From contig JAYEND010000061.1 of assembly GCA_034721895.1 (NCBI GenBank), positions 1 through 21,864 on the forward strand: a stretch of 21,864 nucleotides of DNA, in the 5' to 3' direction. The translations under genes were made by a program, and so were the position numbers. Below, in pieces: positions 6,844-13,814 of this stretch (its first letter is position 1; every line of letters begins with the position of its first letter). The notes under the pieces were generated by a model. It was not told the origin of the DNA, ran no database searches, and was given only the letters and a program-made list of their open reading frames with translations. The DNA comes from SZUA-451 sp034721895 (GTDB lineage Bacteria > Campylobacterota > Campylobacteria > Campylobacterales > Sulfurovaceae).

Positions 6844-6950
6844 AAAATTCAGGGTAAAGTTTTTTTATTCTGAGGCAGAAGCAATATAGTTTCGTCAGCT
6901 CATTATGTGATTTGGGGAGAGATTCAGGTTTCCCTCCTCATCCATAAATA

Positions 6951-8168
6951 TTATTTCGTAAAAATTTCTCTCTTCTCTTTAGAATAAAGTCCCCATTTTA
7001 TCGGTATCATTTTTACTGATTTCCCTTTTTCCAAATGGCTGAGTTCAGGACTTGTGATGATCAGTCCATCAGCAAGCGGCAGAGGAGAAACCATCCCGGG
7101 TGACTGATGAGGCAGGGGGGTGAAAGCTGAACCATCATGGCTTCCCAGGATAACAGTGAATCTACCTGCTTTGAGTCGATACTCTTCTTTCATTTTTGTC
7201 TCTATCGGAGCAGGGTGGCAAGCTGTTGTTCCTGATAGCCTAAGGATAATAGGTTTGATAAACACTTCATAGTTGACCATGGCGGCAAGTGGATTACCCG
7301 GGAGGTTGACAACGAAAGTATTGTCTATGTTTCCAACGCTTGTCGGTTTTCCCGGTTTGATCTTAATTCCGCTGAAGAGTGTTTTCATGCCCAGCTGTGC
7401 AAAGGCCTCTTTGGTGAAGTCTTTATCTCCGACACTGATCCCTCCGCTGGTGATGATAAGGTCTGCATCAAGTGCTTCCCGGATACAGGATTTGAGAGAG
7501 TCGATAGTATCTCCGCTGCCGCCGATATATGTGACTTCGCAACCTAGCTCTCTGGCTCTGGCGAGGAACATAGGGGCATTGGAGTTATAAAGCTGATGCG
7601 ATTGGATATGTTCATAATGCGGACGAAGTTCATCTCCGGTTCCAAAGACAGCCACCCTCACTTTTCGTATGACGGAGACGTGGGTCACCCCCTGACTGGA
7701 AAAAACAGCCAGAGTGTAGGCAGTGATCGTTTCCCCTTTTGTGATATAGATTTTACCTTTTCTAATATCCTCCCCGGCTCTTCGGATATGGGCATGAGGC
7801 TTTATCTCGGTTGGCAGCGAGACACTGCCTGAATCAACTGTTACCTCTTCGATCGGTACAATGGCTTCACAGCCTTCCGGGACAGGCGCACCAGTCATAA
7901 TGCGAATTGCTTCACCGTTTTGAAGTGTGTAGCGGTCCTCGTCACCGGCATAGATCAGTTTGTCGCTCTTGACGCTGCTGTCCTGATCATTGACTTTGAC
8001 TGCATAGCCATCCATTGCAGAGTTATCAAAACGCGGAAGATCGTAACGTGCACCATAATCGCTGGAAACGGTACGTCCGAGACTCTCTTCGATGGGGATG
8101 ATTTCACTGGAGAGAGACGATACCTCTCTCTCGATAATATCAAGTGCTTCGGTAATAGAAACAGCCAT
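6951..8168 (-). CDS. moeA: Molybdopterin molybdenumtransferase MoeA
   Basis: The enzyme inserts molybdate into adenylylated molybdopterin, the last step of Mo-cofactor assembly. Of 405 residues, it carries the family motifs in order: LPRFDNSAMDGYA, MTGAPVPEGCEAIVPIE, GTGDELRP, GGISVGDKDF, GIKIKPGKPTS and NLPGNPLAAMVNYE. The C-terminal domain IV is present. The ATG at 8168 follows AAAGGTG at a good distance and is preferred to an upstream TTG. The promoter faces a divergent one for the small membrane protein. It converges on the repeat protein gene with a 107-base gap that shows no clear terminator. Confidence 0.95.
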   Translation of the reverse strand: MAVSITEALDIIEREVSSLSSEIIPIEESLGRTVSSDYGARYDLPRFDNSAMDGYAVKVNDQDSSVKSDKLIYAGDEDRYTLQNGEAIRIMTGAPVPEGCEAIVPIEEVTVDSGSVSLPTEIKPHAHIRRAGEDIRKGKIYITKGETITAYTLAVFSSQGVTHVSVIRKVRVAVFGTGDELRPHYEHIQSHQLYNSNAPMFLARARELGCEVTYIGGSGDTIDSLKSCIREALDADLIITSGGISVGDKDFTKEAFAQLGMKTLFSGIKIKPGKPTSVGNIDNTFVVNLPGNPLAAMVNYEVFIKPIILRLSGTTACHPAPIETKMKEEYRLKAGRFTVILGSHDGSAFTPLPHQSPGMVSPLPLADGLIITSPELSHLEKGKSVKMIPIKWGLYSKEKREIFTK

Positions 8169-8194
8169 AGGATTCACCTTTAGGATTTTCAAAG

Positions 8195-8218
8195 ATTATA
8201 GCAAATATAGAGTATAAT
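8195..8218. promoter_or_regulatory. Divergent promoters for moeA and the membrane protein gene
   Basis: Two perfect TATAAT boxes lie back to back. The minus-strand box (8195-8200) serves moeA, whose ATG is 27 bases away. The plus-strand box (8213-8218) serves the membrane protein gene, whose ATG is at 8240. Only 12 bases separate them, so the two polymerases probably cannot bind at once. Confidence 0.65.
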
Positions 8219-8239
8219 TCGGTTTTAAGGAGTTTGCCT

Positions 8240-8656
8240 ATGGTTGAAGAGACACTGCTTTATCATGTTGTGATGATCAAATTATTTCTTTTGATGCTTT
8301 GTATCAATCTTTTTGTTCCTCTATTTTTCAGGAGTGAGAGGGTCAGAGAGATCAAAGCGACACGTATCACTTTCTTTCTTTATTCAGCCCTGCTTGCCAT
8401 GGTAGCATTTACGGGAATGGTCCTCTATCTTATTGCCGAGTTATCCTGGAATCATGCGATGAGTCTGATGGTCGCAGTGTTGGTTCTGTTGTCCGGATTG
8501 GAGATCGCCAGAAGTATCAAACTCAAAAAGATATGGATACTCGGAGAGAGCGGTGTGGCGTATTCTTGGAAATATGTGTCGCTTGAAATAATTGTCACTG
8601 TTGCTATGGTGATCTTAATGATCATGGAGAAAAAAGGTGCAATATCTCTATCATAA
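8240..8656 (+). CDS. Small integral membrane protein, unknown function
   Basis: The 138-residue product has about four hydrophobic helices, near residues 12-30, 42-65, 71-90 and 111-130. It has a short basic loop after the first helix (RSERVREIKATR) and another after the third (RSIKLKKIW). I do not recognise a named family; small inner-membrane proteins of this kind often precede rsmE in related genomes, but that is from general knowledge. ATG at 8240 is chosen because GGAG (8229-8232) is correctly spaced. The 3' end overlaps the rsmE start by 20 bases, so the two are almost certainly co-translated. Confidence 0.8.
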   Translation: MVEETLLYHVVMIKLFLLMLCINLFVPLFFRSERVREIKATRITFFLYSALLAMVAFTGMVLYLIAELSWNHAMSLMVAVLVLLSGLEIARSIKLKKIWILGESGVAYSWKYVSLEIIVTVAMVILMIMEKKGAISLS

Positions 8657-9305
8657 GGAGGCAGGTACTCCGCAACTGGAACTGACCGGAGATGAACATC
8701 GCTACCTCTTCAAAGTCAGAAGGCATAGAGCCGGAGAAACACTCTATCTGCGCAACCTGAGAGATAAGACGCTCTATCGCTATCAGATAGAAGAGATCGA
8801 CAGGAAGCGTGCATCGTTGCTGCTTCAGGATCAGAAAGTATATGAAGTAGAGGCGAAGCAAAGATTGCACATCGGATGGTGTATGATCGATCCCAAAAGT
8901 ATTGAGAAAGTTTTGCCCTCTCTCAATGAAATGGGAGTTGCCAAAGTGACTTTTATCTACTGCAAACGCAGCCAAAAGAGTTTTTCTCTGGACTTCAAGC
9001 GTCTGGAGAAGATACTCCTGAACTCTTCCCGGCAGTGCGGTCGGAGTATCATGATGGAGCTGGACAAGAAGGGGAGTCTGGAGCTGTTTTTGAAAGAAAA
9101 TCCTGAGAGTTGGATGCTGAACTTTTCAGAAAAGAGACTGGGTGAAAACAGTATGATCGAGACACTCGTGATCGGAGCAGAGGGCGGTTTCAGTGAGGAT
9201 GAGTGTGGCTGTATTGCTGAAGACAGGGTTGTTGGACTGGATACACCGTTAATACTCAAGAGTGAGAGTGCAGTTTGTGCTGCGGCAAGCAAACTTCTTT
9301 TATAA
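8637..9305 (+). CDS. rsmE: 16S rRNA (uracil1498-N3)-methyltransferase RsmE
   Basis: This SPOUT-fold methyltransferase modifies U1498 of 16S rRNA on the assembled 30S subunit using SAM. The product has 222 residues. It has an N-terminal PUA-like part (LTGDEHRYLFKVRRHRAGE) and the knot region with the motif VIGAEGGFSEDE. The closing knot motif LDTPLILKSESAVCAAASKL corresponds to the family's LGxRILRTETA. The GTG start at 8637 has GGAG 7 bases upstream and overlaps the preceding gene. The knot motif is somewhat divergent from the E. coli form but complete. Confidence 0.9.
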   Translation: MQYLYHKEAGTPQLELTGDEHRYLFKVRRHRAGETLYLRNLRDKTLYRYQIEEIDRKRASLLLQDQKVYEVEAKQRLHIGWCMIDPKSIEKVLPSLNEMGVAKVTFIYCKRSQKSFSLDFKRLEKILLNSSRQCGRSIMMELDKKGSLELFLKENPESWMLNFSEKRLGENSMIETLVIGAEGGFSEDECGCIAEDRVVGLDTPLILKSESAVCAAASKLLL

Positions 9306-9324
9306 TATATTAAATTCTTTTTGG

Positions 9325-9330
9325 TATAAT
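9325..9330 (+). promoter_or_regulatory. -10 box for rpmE
   Basis: A perfect TATAAT preceded by T-rich DNA lies 20 bases after rsmE ends. It implies a leader of roughly 145 bases before the rpmE start. Confidence 0.65.
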
Positions 9331-9379
9331 ACCGCTCTAAAATTTCCTTATTGTTTCATAAAACAAGAGGAAAGAGCTG

Positions 9380-9468
9380 TCTCTGAAATGTTGCAGCAAC
9401 CCGGTTTGTTTATTGCCGGAAGAGCAAATATAGCTGGAATGGGTTGGTTGCCCATCATAAAATTTTAA
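9380..9468 (+). promoter_or_regulatory. Possible structured rpmE leader
   Basis: Short complementary segments allow mutually exclusive pairings. CAACCC (9397-9402) can pair with GGGTTG (9441-9446). Alternatively CCGG (9401-9404) pairs with CCGG (9416-9419) and ATGGG (9439-9443) with CCCAT (9451-9455). A 26-codon ORF (9388-9468) lacks a well-placed Shine-Dalgarno. L31 mRNAs are known to be autoregulated in other bacteria; whether this leader does so is inference. Confidence 0.3.
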
Positions 9469-9481
9469 CAAAGGTAAAATG

Positions 9482-9682
9482 ATGAGAAAAGATATCCATC
9501 CGAATTATGTCGAGTGTAAAGTTACTTGTGCATGCGGTAATGAGTTTACGGTCAAATCTGACAAAGATACAATGTCTATCGATATCTGTAATGAATGTCA
9601 CCCATTCTTCACAGGTTCTGAGAAGATCGTTGATGCAGCCGGACGTGTTGAGAAGTTTAAGAATAAATATAAACTCTCATAA
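9482..9682 (+). CDS. rpmE: 50S ribosomal protein L31 (zinc-binding form)
   Basis: L31 is a 66-residue protein of the large subunit that bridges the two subunits. It keeps the zinc-binding cysteine set: CAC near the N-terminus and CNEC before HPFFTG. This is the C+ form as opposed to the zinc-free paralogue. The usual motifs are HPNYVE at the start and VEKFKNKY at the end. Two ATG codons are adjacent at 9479 and 9482; the second is better spaced from AAGG (9471-9474). It has a strong promoter and a long leader, and heads the run of ribosome- and amino-acid-related genes. Confidence 0.95.
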   Translation: MRKDIHPNYVECKVTCACGNEFTVKSDKDTMSIDICNECHPFFTGSEKIVDAAGRVEKFKNKYKLS

Positions 9683-9689
9683 GCTGGAG

Positions 9690-9736
9690 GGGGACACAGC
9701 TTTAATTTTGCTTTGCAAAATTCAACCAATGTCCCC
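9690..9736 (+). promoter_or_regulatory. Nested hairpin between rpmE and the rsmI start
   Basis: GGGGACA (9690-9696) pairs with TGTCCCC (9730-9736), enclosing AATTTTGC (9704-9711) and GCAAAATT (9715-9722), which pair around a TTT loop. GGAG (9686-9689) lies directly before the stem and the rsmI ATG lies 6 bases after it. Folding would bring that Shine-Dalgarno to normal distance from the start codon. Confidence 0.55.
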
Positions 9737-9742
9737 AAAAAT

Positions 9743-10573
9743 ATGTTAACTTTTATTCCCACTCCTATCGGTAACCCCCAAGACATTACACTGCGGGCAA
9801 TGAAGCTTTTTGAAAAAGCTGAACTTTTTTTGTGCGAAGATACACGTGAGACCAGGCGATTGATGCGTTTATTGGAAGAGCGATATGAGATGTGCTGTCC
9901 CAAAGCAGAATATCTCTCTTTTAATGAACATAATGGTTCACAGCGTCTTATAGAAGTGGCAGAGAAACTTAAAGAACTCGAGGTTGTCTATGTCAGTGAT
10001 GCAGGGATGCCCGTGATCTCTGATCCTGGGCAGATCCTGGTGGCTTATTGTCAGGAACAGGGGATTGCCTACGATGTTCTTCCCGGCGCCTCTGCGGTTG
10101 TGACGGCCTATGCTGCCAGTGGTTTTGAAGAGGGTAGGTTTCTCTTTTTTGGGTTTTTGCCTCATAAGGGAGGTGAGCGCAATAAAGCATTGAATGAAGC
10201 ACTCAATACCGGCTACAATACGATCCTTTATGAGTCACCCCATCGTTTGATGAAGTTGCTTGAAGAGATTGCAATCGCTGATCCTGAGAGGATGCTCTTT
10301 CTGGGAAAAGAGTTGACCAAGAAATTCCAAACCTATTACAAAAAAACAGCAAAAGAATTATTGGAAAGCTTCAGAGATGAGCATATCAGGGGAGAGTGGG
10401 TTGTTATCATACAGGCGCAGAAAAGTGAACGTAAAGCGCTTTATCTCGAAGATATTCTGACTTTGGATCTCGCGCCAAAACCCAAGGCGAAACTTCTTGC
10501 CAATCTGACCGGGGAGAGTGTCAAAAGCTGGTATGAGAAGCTGATAAGCCGTGATGATCACCGCACCAACTAA
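9743..10573 (+). CDS. rsmI: 16S rRNA (cytidine1402-2'-O)-methyltransferase RsmI
   Basis: This tetrapyrrole-methylase-fold enzyme methylates the 2'-OH of C1402 in 16S rRNA. The product has 276 residues. Family motifs are FIPTPIGNPQDITLRA at the start, LFLCEDTRETRRL, VSDAGMPVISDPG (SAM-binding loop), VLPGASAVVTAYAASGF and ILYESPHRL. ATG at 9743 gives the family-typical N-terminus. It has no Shine-Dalgarno within normal distance unless the upstream hairpin is folded; a TTG at 9713 inside that hairpin is the alternative. The C-terminal about 30 residues are basic and variable, as in relatives. Confidence 0.93.
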   Translation: MLTFIPTPIGNPQDITLRAMKLFEKAELFLCEDTRETRRLMRLLEERYEMCCPKAEYLSFNEHNGSQRLIEVAEKLKELEVVYVSDAGMPVISDPGQILVAYCQEQGIAYDVLPGASAVVTAYAASGFEEGRFLFFGFLPHKGGERNKALNEALNTGYNTILYESPHRLMKLLEEIAIADPERMLFLGKELTKKFQTYYKKTAKELLESFRDEHIRGEWVVIIQAQKSERKALYLEDILTLDLAPKPKAKLLANLTGESVKSWYEKLISRDDHRTN

Positions 10574-10680
10574 ATGTCTGAACTTTTAATGCAGTGATTT
10601 CGTTCATAATCAAGGCAGATTTTTGAAGGACTCGTATAGTTAAGACGAAGTAAGCATCTTGTGAAAGATTGTGCTTTTAT

Positions 10681-10800
10681 TGCCCACCCTGCGGGCATCT
10701 ACAGCTTTTCCTTATGCGTCGTTACTCACTTTCGAATTAGCTACGGCTAGTTCTTCAAGTGAGTGCCTAGCCTAAGAGAAAGCTGTAGATGTTGTGGGTA
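10681..10800. repeat. Large 94-nt hairpin element between rsmI and rlmB
   Basis: Three perfect stems are nested: ATCTACAGCTTT (10697-10708) with AAAGCTGTAGAT (10779-10790), ACTCACTT (10724-10731) with AAGTGAGT (10757-10764), and at the apex GAATTAGC-TACG-GCTAGTTC (10734-10753, one wobble). CTTA/TAAG (10711-10714 with 10773-10776) adds to the lower stem. A separate small hairpin TGCCC/GGGCA (10681-10697) abuts the left arm. No gene is seen in the gap from 10574 to 10863. It may be a REP-like palindrome or a structured RNA element. Confidence 0.7.
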
Positions 10801-10863
10801 TCACCTATTATTAGAGGTGCCCTAAAAAGAGAGTGACAGCAAAAGTTGGATAAAATCCAATCT

Positions 10864-11550
10864 ATGATAATTTACGGCAAACAGGTTTGCTTATATGCAC
10901 TTAAGCACCATGAAACACGCATTAAAACAGTCTATCTGGCAAAAAAAGGTCTGTTACCGCAACCTCTTTTTGACCAATACAAGCCGAAGATAAAGTTTCT
11001 GGAAAACAAATGGGCACAATCGATGAGCAAGGGGGGAAACCACCAGGGAATTCTGCTCGAGATTGCCGAATTTGAAGAGAGTAAACTGAATGAGGTCAAA
11101 AAAGATGATTTTATCACTGTACTTGATGGGTTGACTGATGTGGGAAATATCGGTGCGATTGTTCGCAGCGCCTATGCCCTGGGTGCCGATGCCGTGATCG
11201 CCACAGGGGTGAAGCAGCTCAACTATGCAGCCATTACCCGAACCAGCTCCGGAGCACTGCTGGATATGCCTTTCATGGTGACACATAATATTGCTGATGT
11301 ACTCAATGAACTGCATCAGGTCGGTTTTGTAAGCTACGGTGCCTCTATGGAGGGAAGCCCGGTCGAAGAGACTCTTTTTGCCCCCAGAAGGGTATTGGTT
11401 CTCGGAAGCGAAGGGGAGGGACTTTCCAAAAAGGCGAAAACGAGAATTTCAGAGACGGTTTCTATCACAATGAAACGTTCTTTTGATTCATTGAATGTCA
11501 GTGCCGCAGCGGCTATTTTAATACACAGGATGGGATATGCCATTAGATGA
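10864..11550 (+). CDS. rlmB: TrmH/SpoU-family RNA 2'-O-methyltransferase (RlmB-like)
   Basis: The 228-residue product is a SPOUT methyltransferase, probably making Gm2251 in 23S rRNA as RlmB does. It has a short N-terminal substrate-binding domain (MIIYGKQVCLYAL, later NHQGILLEI). The three knot motifs are GNIGAIVRSA (motif 1, with its Asn and Arg), VLGSEGEGLS (motif 2) and SLNVSAAAAILIH (motif 3). The start is uncertain: ATG at 10864 gives the family-like N-terminus, while TTG at 10846 adds six residues. A 15-base hairpin TTGGAT-AAA-ATCCAA sits between them and no strong Shine-Dalgarno is seen. The exact RNA target cannot be told from sequence. Its end overlaps the next gene by 14 bases. Confidence 0.85.
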   Translation: MIIYGKQVCLYALKHHETRIKTVYLAKKGLLPQPLFDQYKPKIKFLENKWAQSMSKGGNHQGILLEIAEFEESKLNEVKKDDFITVLDGLTDVGNIGAIVRSAYALGADAVIATGVKQLNYAAITRTSSGALLDMPFMVTHNIADVLNELHQVGFVSYGASMEGSPVEETLFAPRRVLVLGSEGEGLSKKAKTRISETVSITMKRSFDSLNVSAAAAILIHRMGYAIR

Positions 11551-12562
11551 TATGGAACAAAAAGATTTGCAATCCAAAGGTATGCAACTTAAAGATTTGT
11601 TGGAAGAGCAGAGTGTTGCCAGTATTTCCAAAAAGACCAATTTAACGGTTGGTATTGTTGAGAAACTGTTAAGTAAAGATTTTAAATCCCTGAAAAAGCC
11701 GCAGCTATTGGGGGCACTGTCGATCATTGAGCGGGAATATAATGTTGACTTGAGCGCATTGCGTGAAGAGTGTAAAGATTATTTTGCCGAGAATGCCCCG
11801 AGTGATCAGGGATTGACGGTGTTGAAGCCGATCAGACAGGAGAGAAGTTATTTCCCAAAAATATTGGCCACAGTACTTCTGGGATTGATTGCATATGGCG
11901 CATGGTATCTTTTTTCGGAGTATTATCATAAAAAAATTACCCCTATGGATCCGCCGAGTGTAAAGTCCCTTAATAGCACGATTTTGCAAGATGAAGACAC
12001 TTCTTTTATAGATGTAAAAACAGCGGCAGTCAAAGAGCGTAGTGCTGCAGAGAGTCCGGCAGTTCAAAGTATCGGAGCCGAAGCTGCAGAAGAGAAGCAA
12101 CCGGAAATAAGCCAGAATGCTATGCATGCAGTTGAAGATAGGCAGGCAGAAACCGACCAGAGTGCTATGCAGGAAGAGGAAGCGGCTGTCGTTGGATCGG
12201 AAAAGCAGGGTGAAACAATGTTGACAGATGAAAAAATCGTTTCAACTGAAGCTAACAGTTCTGAAGAGGATCTGACCTCATTGGCTTCCCGTGAAACGAT
12301 TACTTTGCTTCCTCAGGGGGTAATGTGGTTTAATCTATTCCATCTTGATTCAAAAAAGAGAAGTTATTTTAAACGAAAAAATAAATTTGATATCGATGTC
12401 AAAGAAAATGAATGGCTTTTCGCGACCGAGAATGCTAAGTTTACCTTTATTGATAATGGTGTTATTACAGAATTCGGCGGAGAGGGAGAATTCTTTTTTA
12501 GATTGGACAGTACCGGTGTCCATGAGTTGTCCGTGAACGAATACAGAACAGAAGAACAATAG
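11537..12562 (+). CDS. RodZ-like membrane protein with N-terminal HTH
   Basis: The 341-residue product has three parts. A cytoplasmic helix-turn-helix-like region spans about residues 17-80, including ASISKKTNLTVGIVEKLLS. A single membrane helix lies at about 107-126 (FPKILATVLLGLIAYGAWYL). A long acidic, Ala/Glu/Gln-rich periplasmic linker (about 130-250) leads to a C-terminal beta-rich domain (about 255-335). This is the layout of RodZ, which links MreB to the cell-wall elongation complex, but the HTH is divergent and the identity is not certain. The start overlaps rlmB by 14 bases with a purine-rich site upstream, so expression is probably coupled. alaC follows after 22 bases. Confidence 0.75.
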   Translation: MPLDDMEQKDLQSKGMQLKDLLEEQSVASISKKTNLTVGIVEKLLSKDFKSLKKPQLLGALSIIEREYNVDLSALREECKDYFAENAPSDQGLTVLKPIRQERSYFPKILATVLLGLIAYGAWYLFSEYYHKKITPMDPPSVKSLNSTILQDEDTSFIDVKTAAVKERSAAESPAVQSIGAEAAEEKQPEISQNAMHAVEDRQAETDQSAMQEEEAAVVGSEKQGETMLTDEKIVSTEANSSEEDLTSLASRETITLLPQGVMWFNLFHLDSKKRSYFKRKNKFDIDVKENEWLFATENAKFTFIDNGVITEFGGEGEFFFRLDSTGVHELSVNEYRTEEQ

Positions 12563-12584
12563 AAAATGAGAGAAGAGGAAAAGA

Positions 12585-13811
12585 ATGTTTGACGAAATAC
12601 AGTTTGACAAAATAAACAGATTGCCGAAATATGTGTTTGCTGCCGTAAATGATATCAAAATGGCTGCGAGACGAGATGGCAAGGATGTGATCGATTTCAG
12701 TATGGGCAATCCTGACGGTCCGGCACCCAAACCTATTGTTGATAAGCTCATCGAAACAGCACAAAAACCCAGAACACATGGATACAGTGCAAGCAAGGGA
12801 ATATACAAGCTCAGGCTGGCGATGGCGAAGTGGTATAAGCGCAAATACAATGTCGATCTTGATGCGGAAACTGAAGTGGTAGCTACCATGGGAAGCAAAG
12901 AGGGATATGTGCATCTCGTACAGGCAATTACCAATCCTGGAGATGTAGCCATTGTTCCTGATCCGACCTACCCGATCCACTCTTATGCCTTTGTCCTGGC
13001 AGGCGGGAATGTGGAAAAGATGCCGCTGACTTTCAATGAAGAGAATTTTGAAGTGGATGAAGATCAGTTTTTTGCTGATCTGGACCATGCTTTGAAAAAC
13101 TCTGTACCCAAGCCAAAATACCTTGTTGTCAACTTTCCTCACAACCCATCAACGGCAACGGTGACACCGAAATTTTATGAAAGATTGGTTGCATTGGCGA
13201 AAGAAGAGCGTTTCTATATTCTTTCCGATATTGCTTACGCGGATATTACTTTTGATGGTTACAAAACACCTTCTATCCTGGAGGTAGAGGGTGCCAAAGA
13301 TGTGGCAGTCGAGAGCTATACGCTCTCCAAAAGTTACAATATGGCCGGATGGCGGGTCGGTTTCGTAGTCGGAAACATAAAACTTATCGGCGCTCTTCAG
13401 AAATATAAAAGCTGGATAGATTATGGGATGTATACGCCGATCCAGGTAGCCGCTACGGTTGCACTGGATGAGCATGGTGATATTGTAGAGCGTGATATCA
13501 TTAGTAAATATGAGAATAGAAGAGATGTACTCTTGGCAGCTTTCGACAATGCCGGCTGGCCGATGAGAAAGCCGCATGCCAGTATGTTCGTGTGGGCAAA
13601 AATCCCCGAAAAGATGAGACATCTTGGTTCTCTGGAATTTTCCAAACTTTTATTGACAGAGGCGAATGTGGCAGTCAGTCCCGGAATCGGATTTGGCGAG
13701 TATGGTGACGAGTATGTCCGTATTGCACTGATCGAAAATGAAAAACGTATACGCCAGGCTGCTAAAAATGTTAAAAAGTTTCTGGCTGAATTCAAAGATG
13801 AGGAAGTATAA
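12585..13811 (+). CDS. alaC: PLP-dependent aminotransferase, AlaC family
   Basis: This class I/II fold aminotransferase of 408 residues closely resembles E. coli AlaC (YfdZ), which makes alanine from pyruvate and glutamate. Shared strings include GNPDGPAPKPIV, THGYSASKGI, PDPTYPIHSYA, FTLSKSYNMAGWRVGF (here YTLSKS) and VSPGIGFGEYGDEYVRIALIEN. The Schiff-base lysine is K249 and D215 would hold the pyridine nitrogen. Related enzymes act as aspartate or LL-diaminopimelate aminotransferases, so the substrate is not settled. Its position three bases before hom suggests a role in aspartate-family amino acid synthesis. The Shine-Dalgarno GAGGAAAAGA is good. Confidence 0.88.
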   Translation: MFDEIQFDKINRLPKYVFAAVNDIKMAARRDGKDVIDFSMGNPDGPAPKPIVDKLIETAQKPRTHGYSASKGIYKLRLAMAKWYKRKYNVDLDAETEVVATMGSKEGYVHLVQAITNPGDVAIVPDPTYPIHSYAFVLAGGNVEKMPLTFNEENFEVDEDQFFADLDHALKNSVPKPKYLVVNFPHNPSTATVTPKFYERLVALAKEERFYILSDIAYADITFDGYKTPSILEVEGAKDVAVESYTLSKSYNMAGWRVGFVVGNIKLIGALQKYKSWIDYGMYTPIQVAATVALDEHGDIVERDIISKYENRRDVLLAAFDNAGWPMRKPHASMFVWAKIPEKMRHLGSLEFSKLLLTEANVAVSPGIGFGEYGDEYVRIALIENEKRIRQAAKNVKKFLAEFKDEEV

Positions 13812-13814
13812 GTA

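Noticed and set aside
9262..9468. 68-codon frame, or its 26-codon end, upstream of rpmE as a gene
   Set aside because: It begins inside rsmE, crosses the rpmE promoter and has no well-spaced Shine-Dalgarno; kept only as a possible leader ORF.
12350..13142. 200-codon and 214-codon minus-strand frames opposite the RodZ-like and alaC genes
   Set aside because: They are shadows of well-supported plus-strand genes and show no family motifs.
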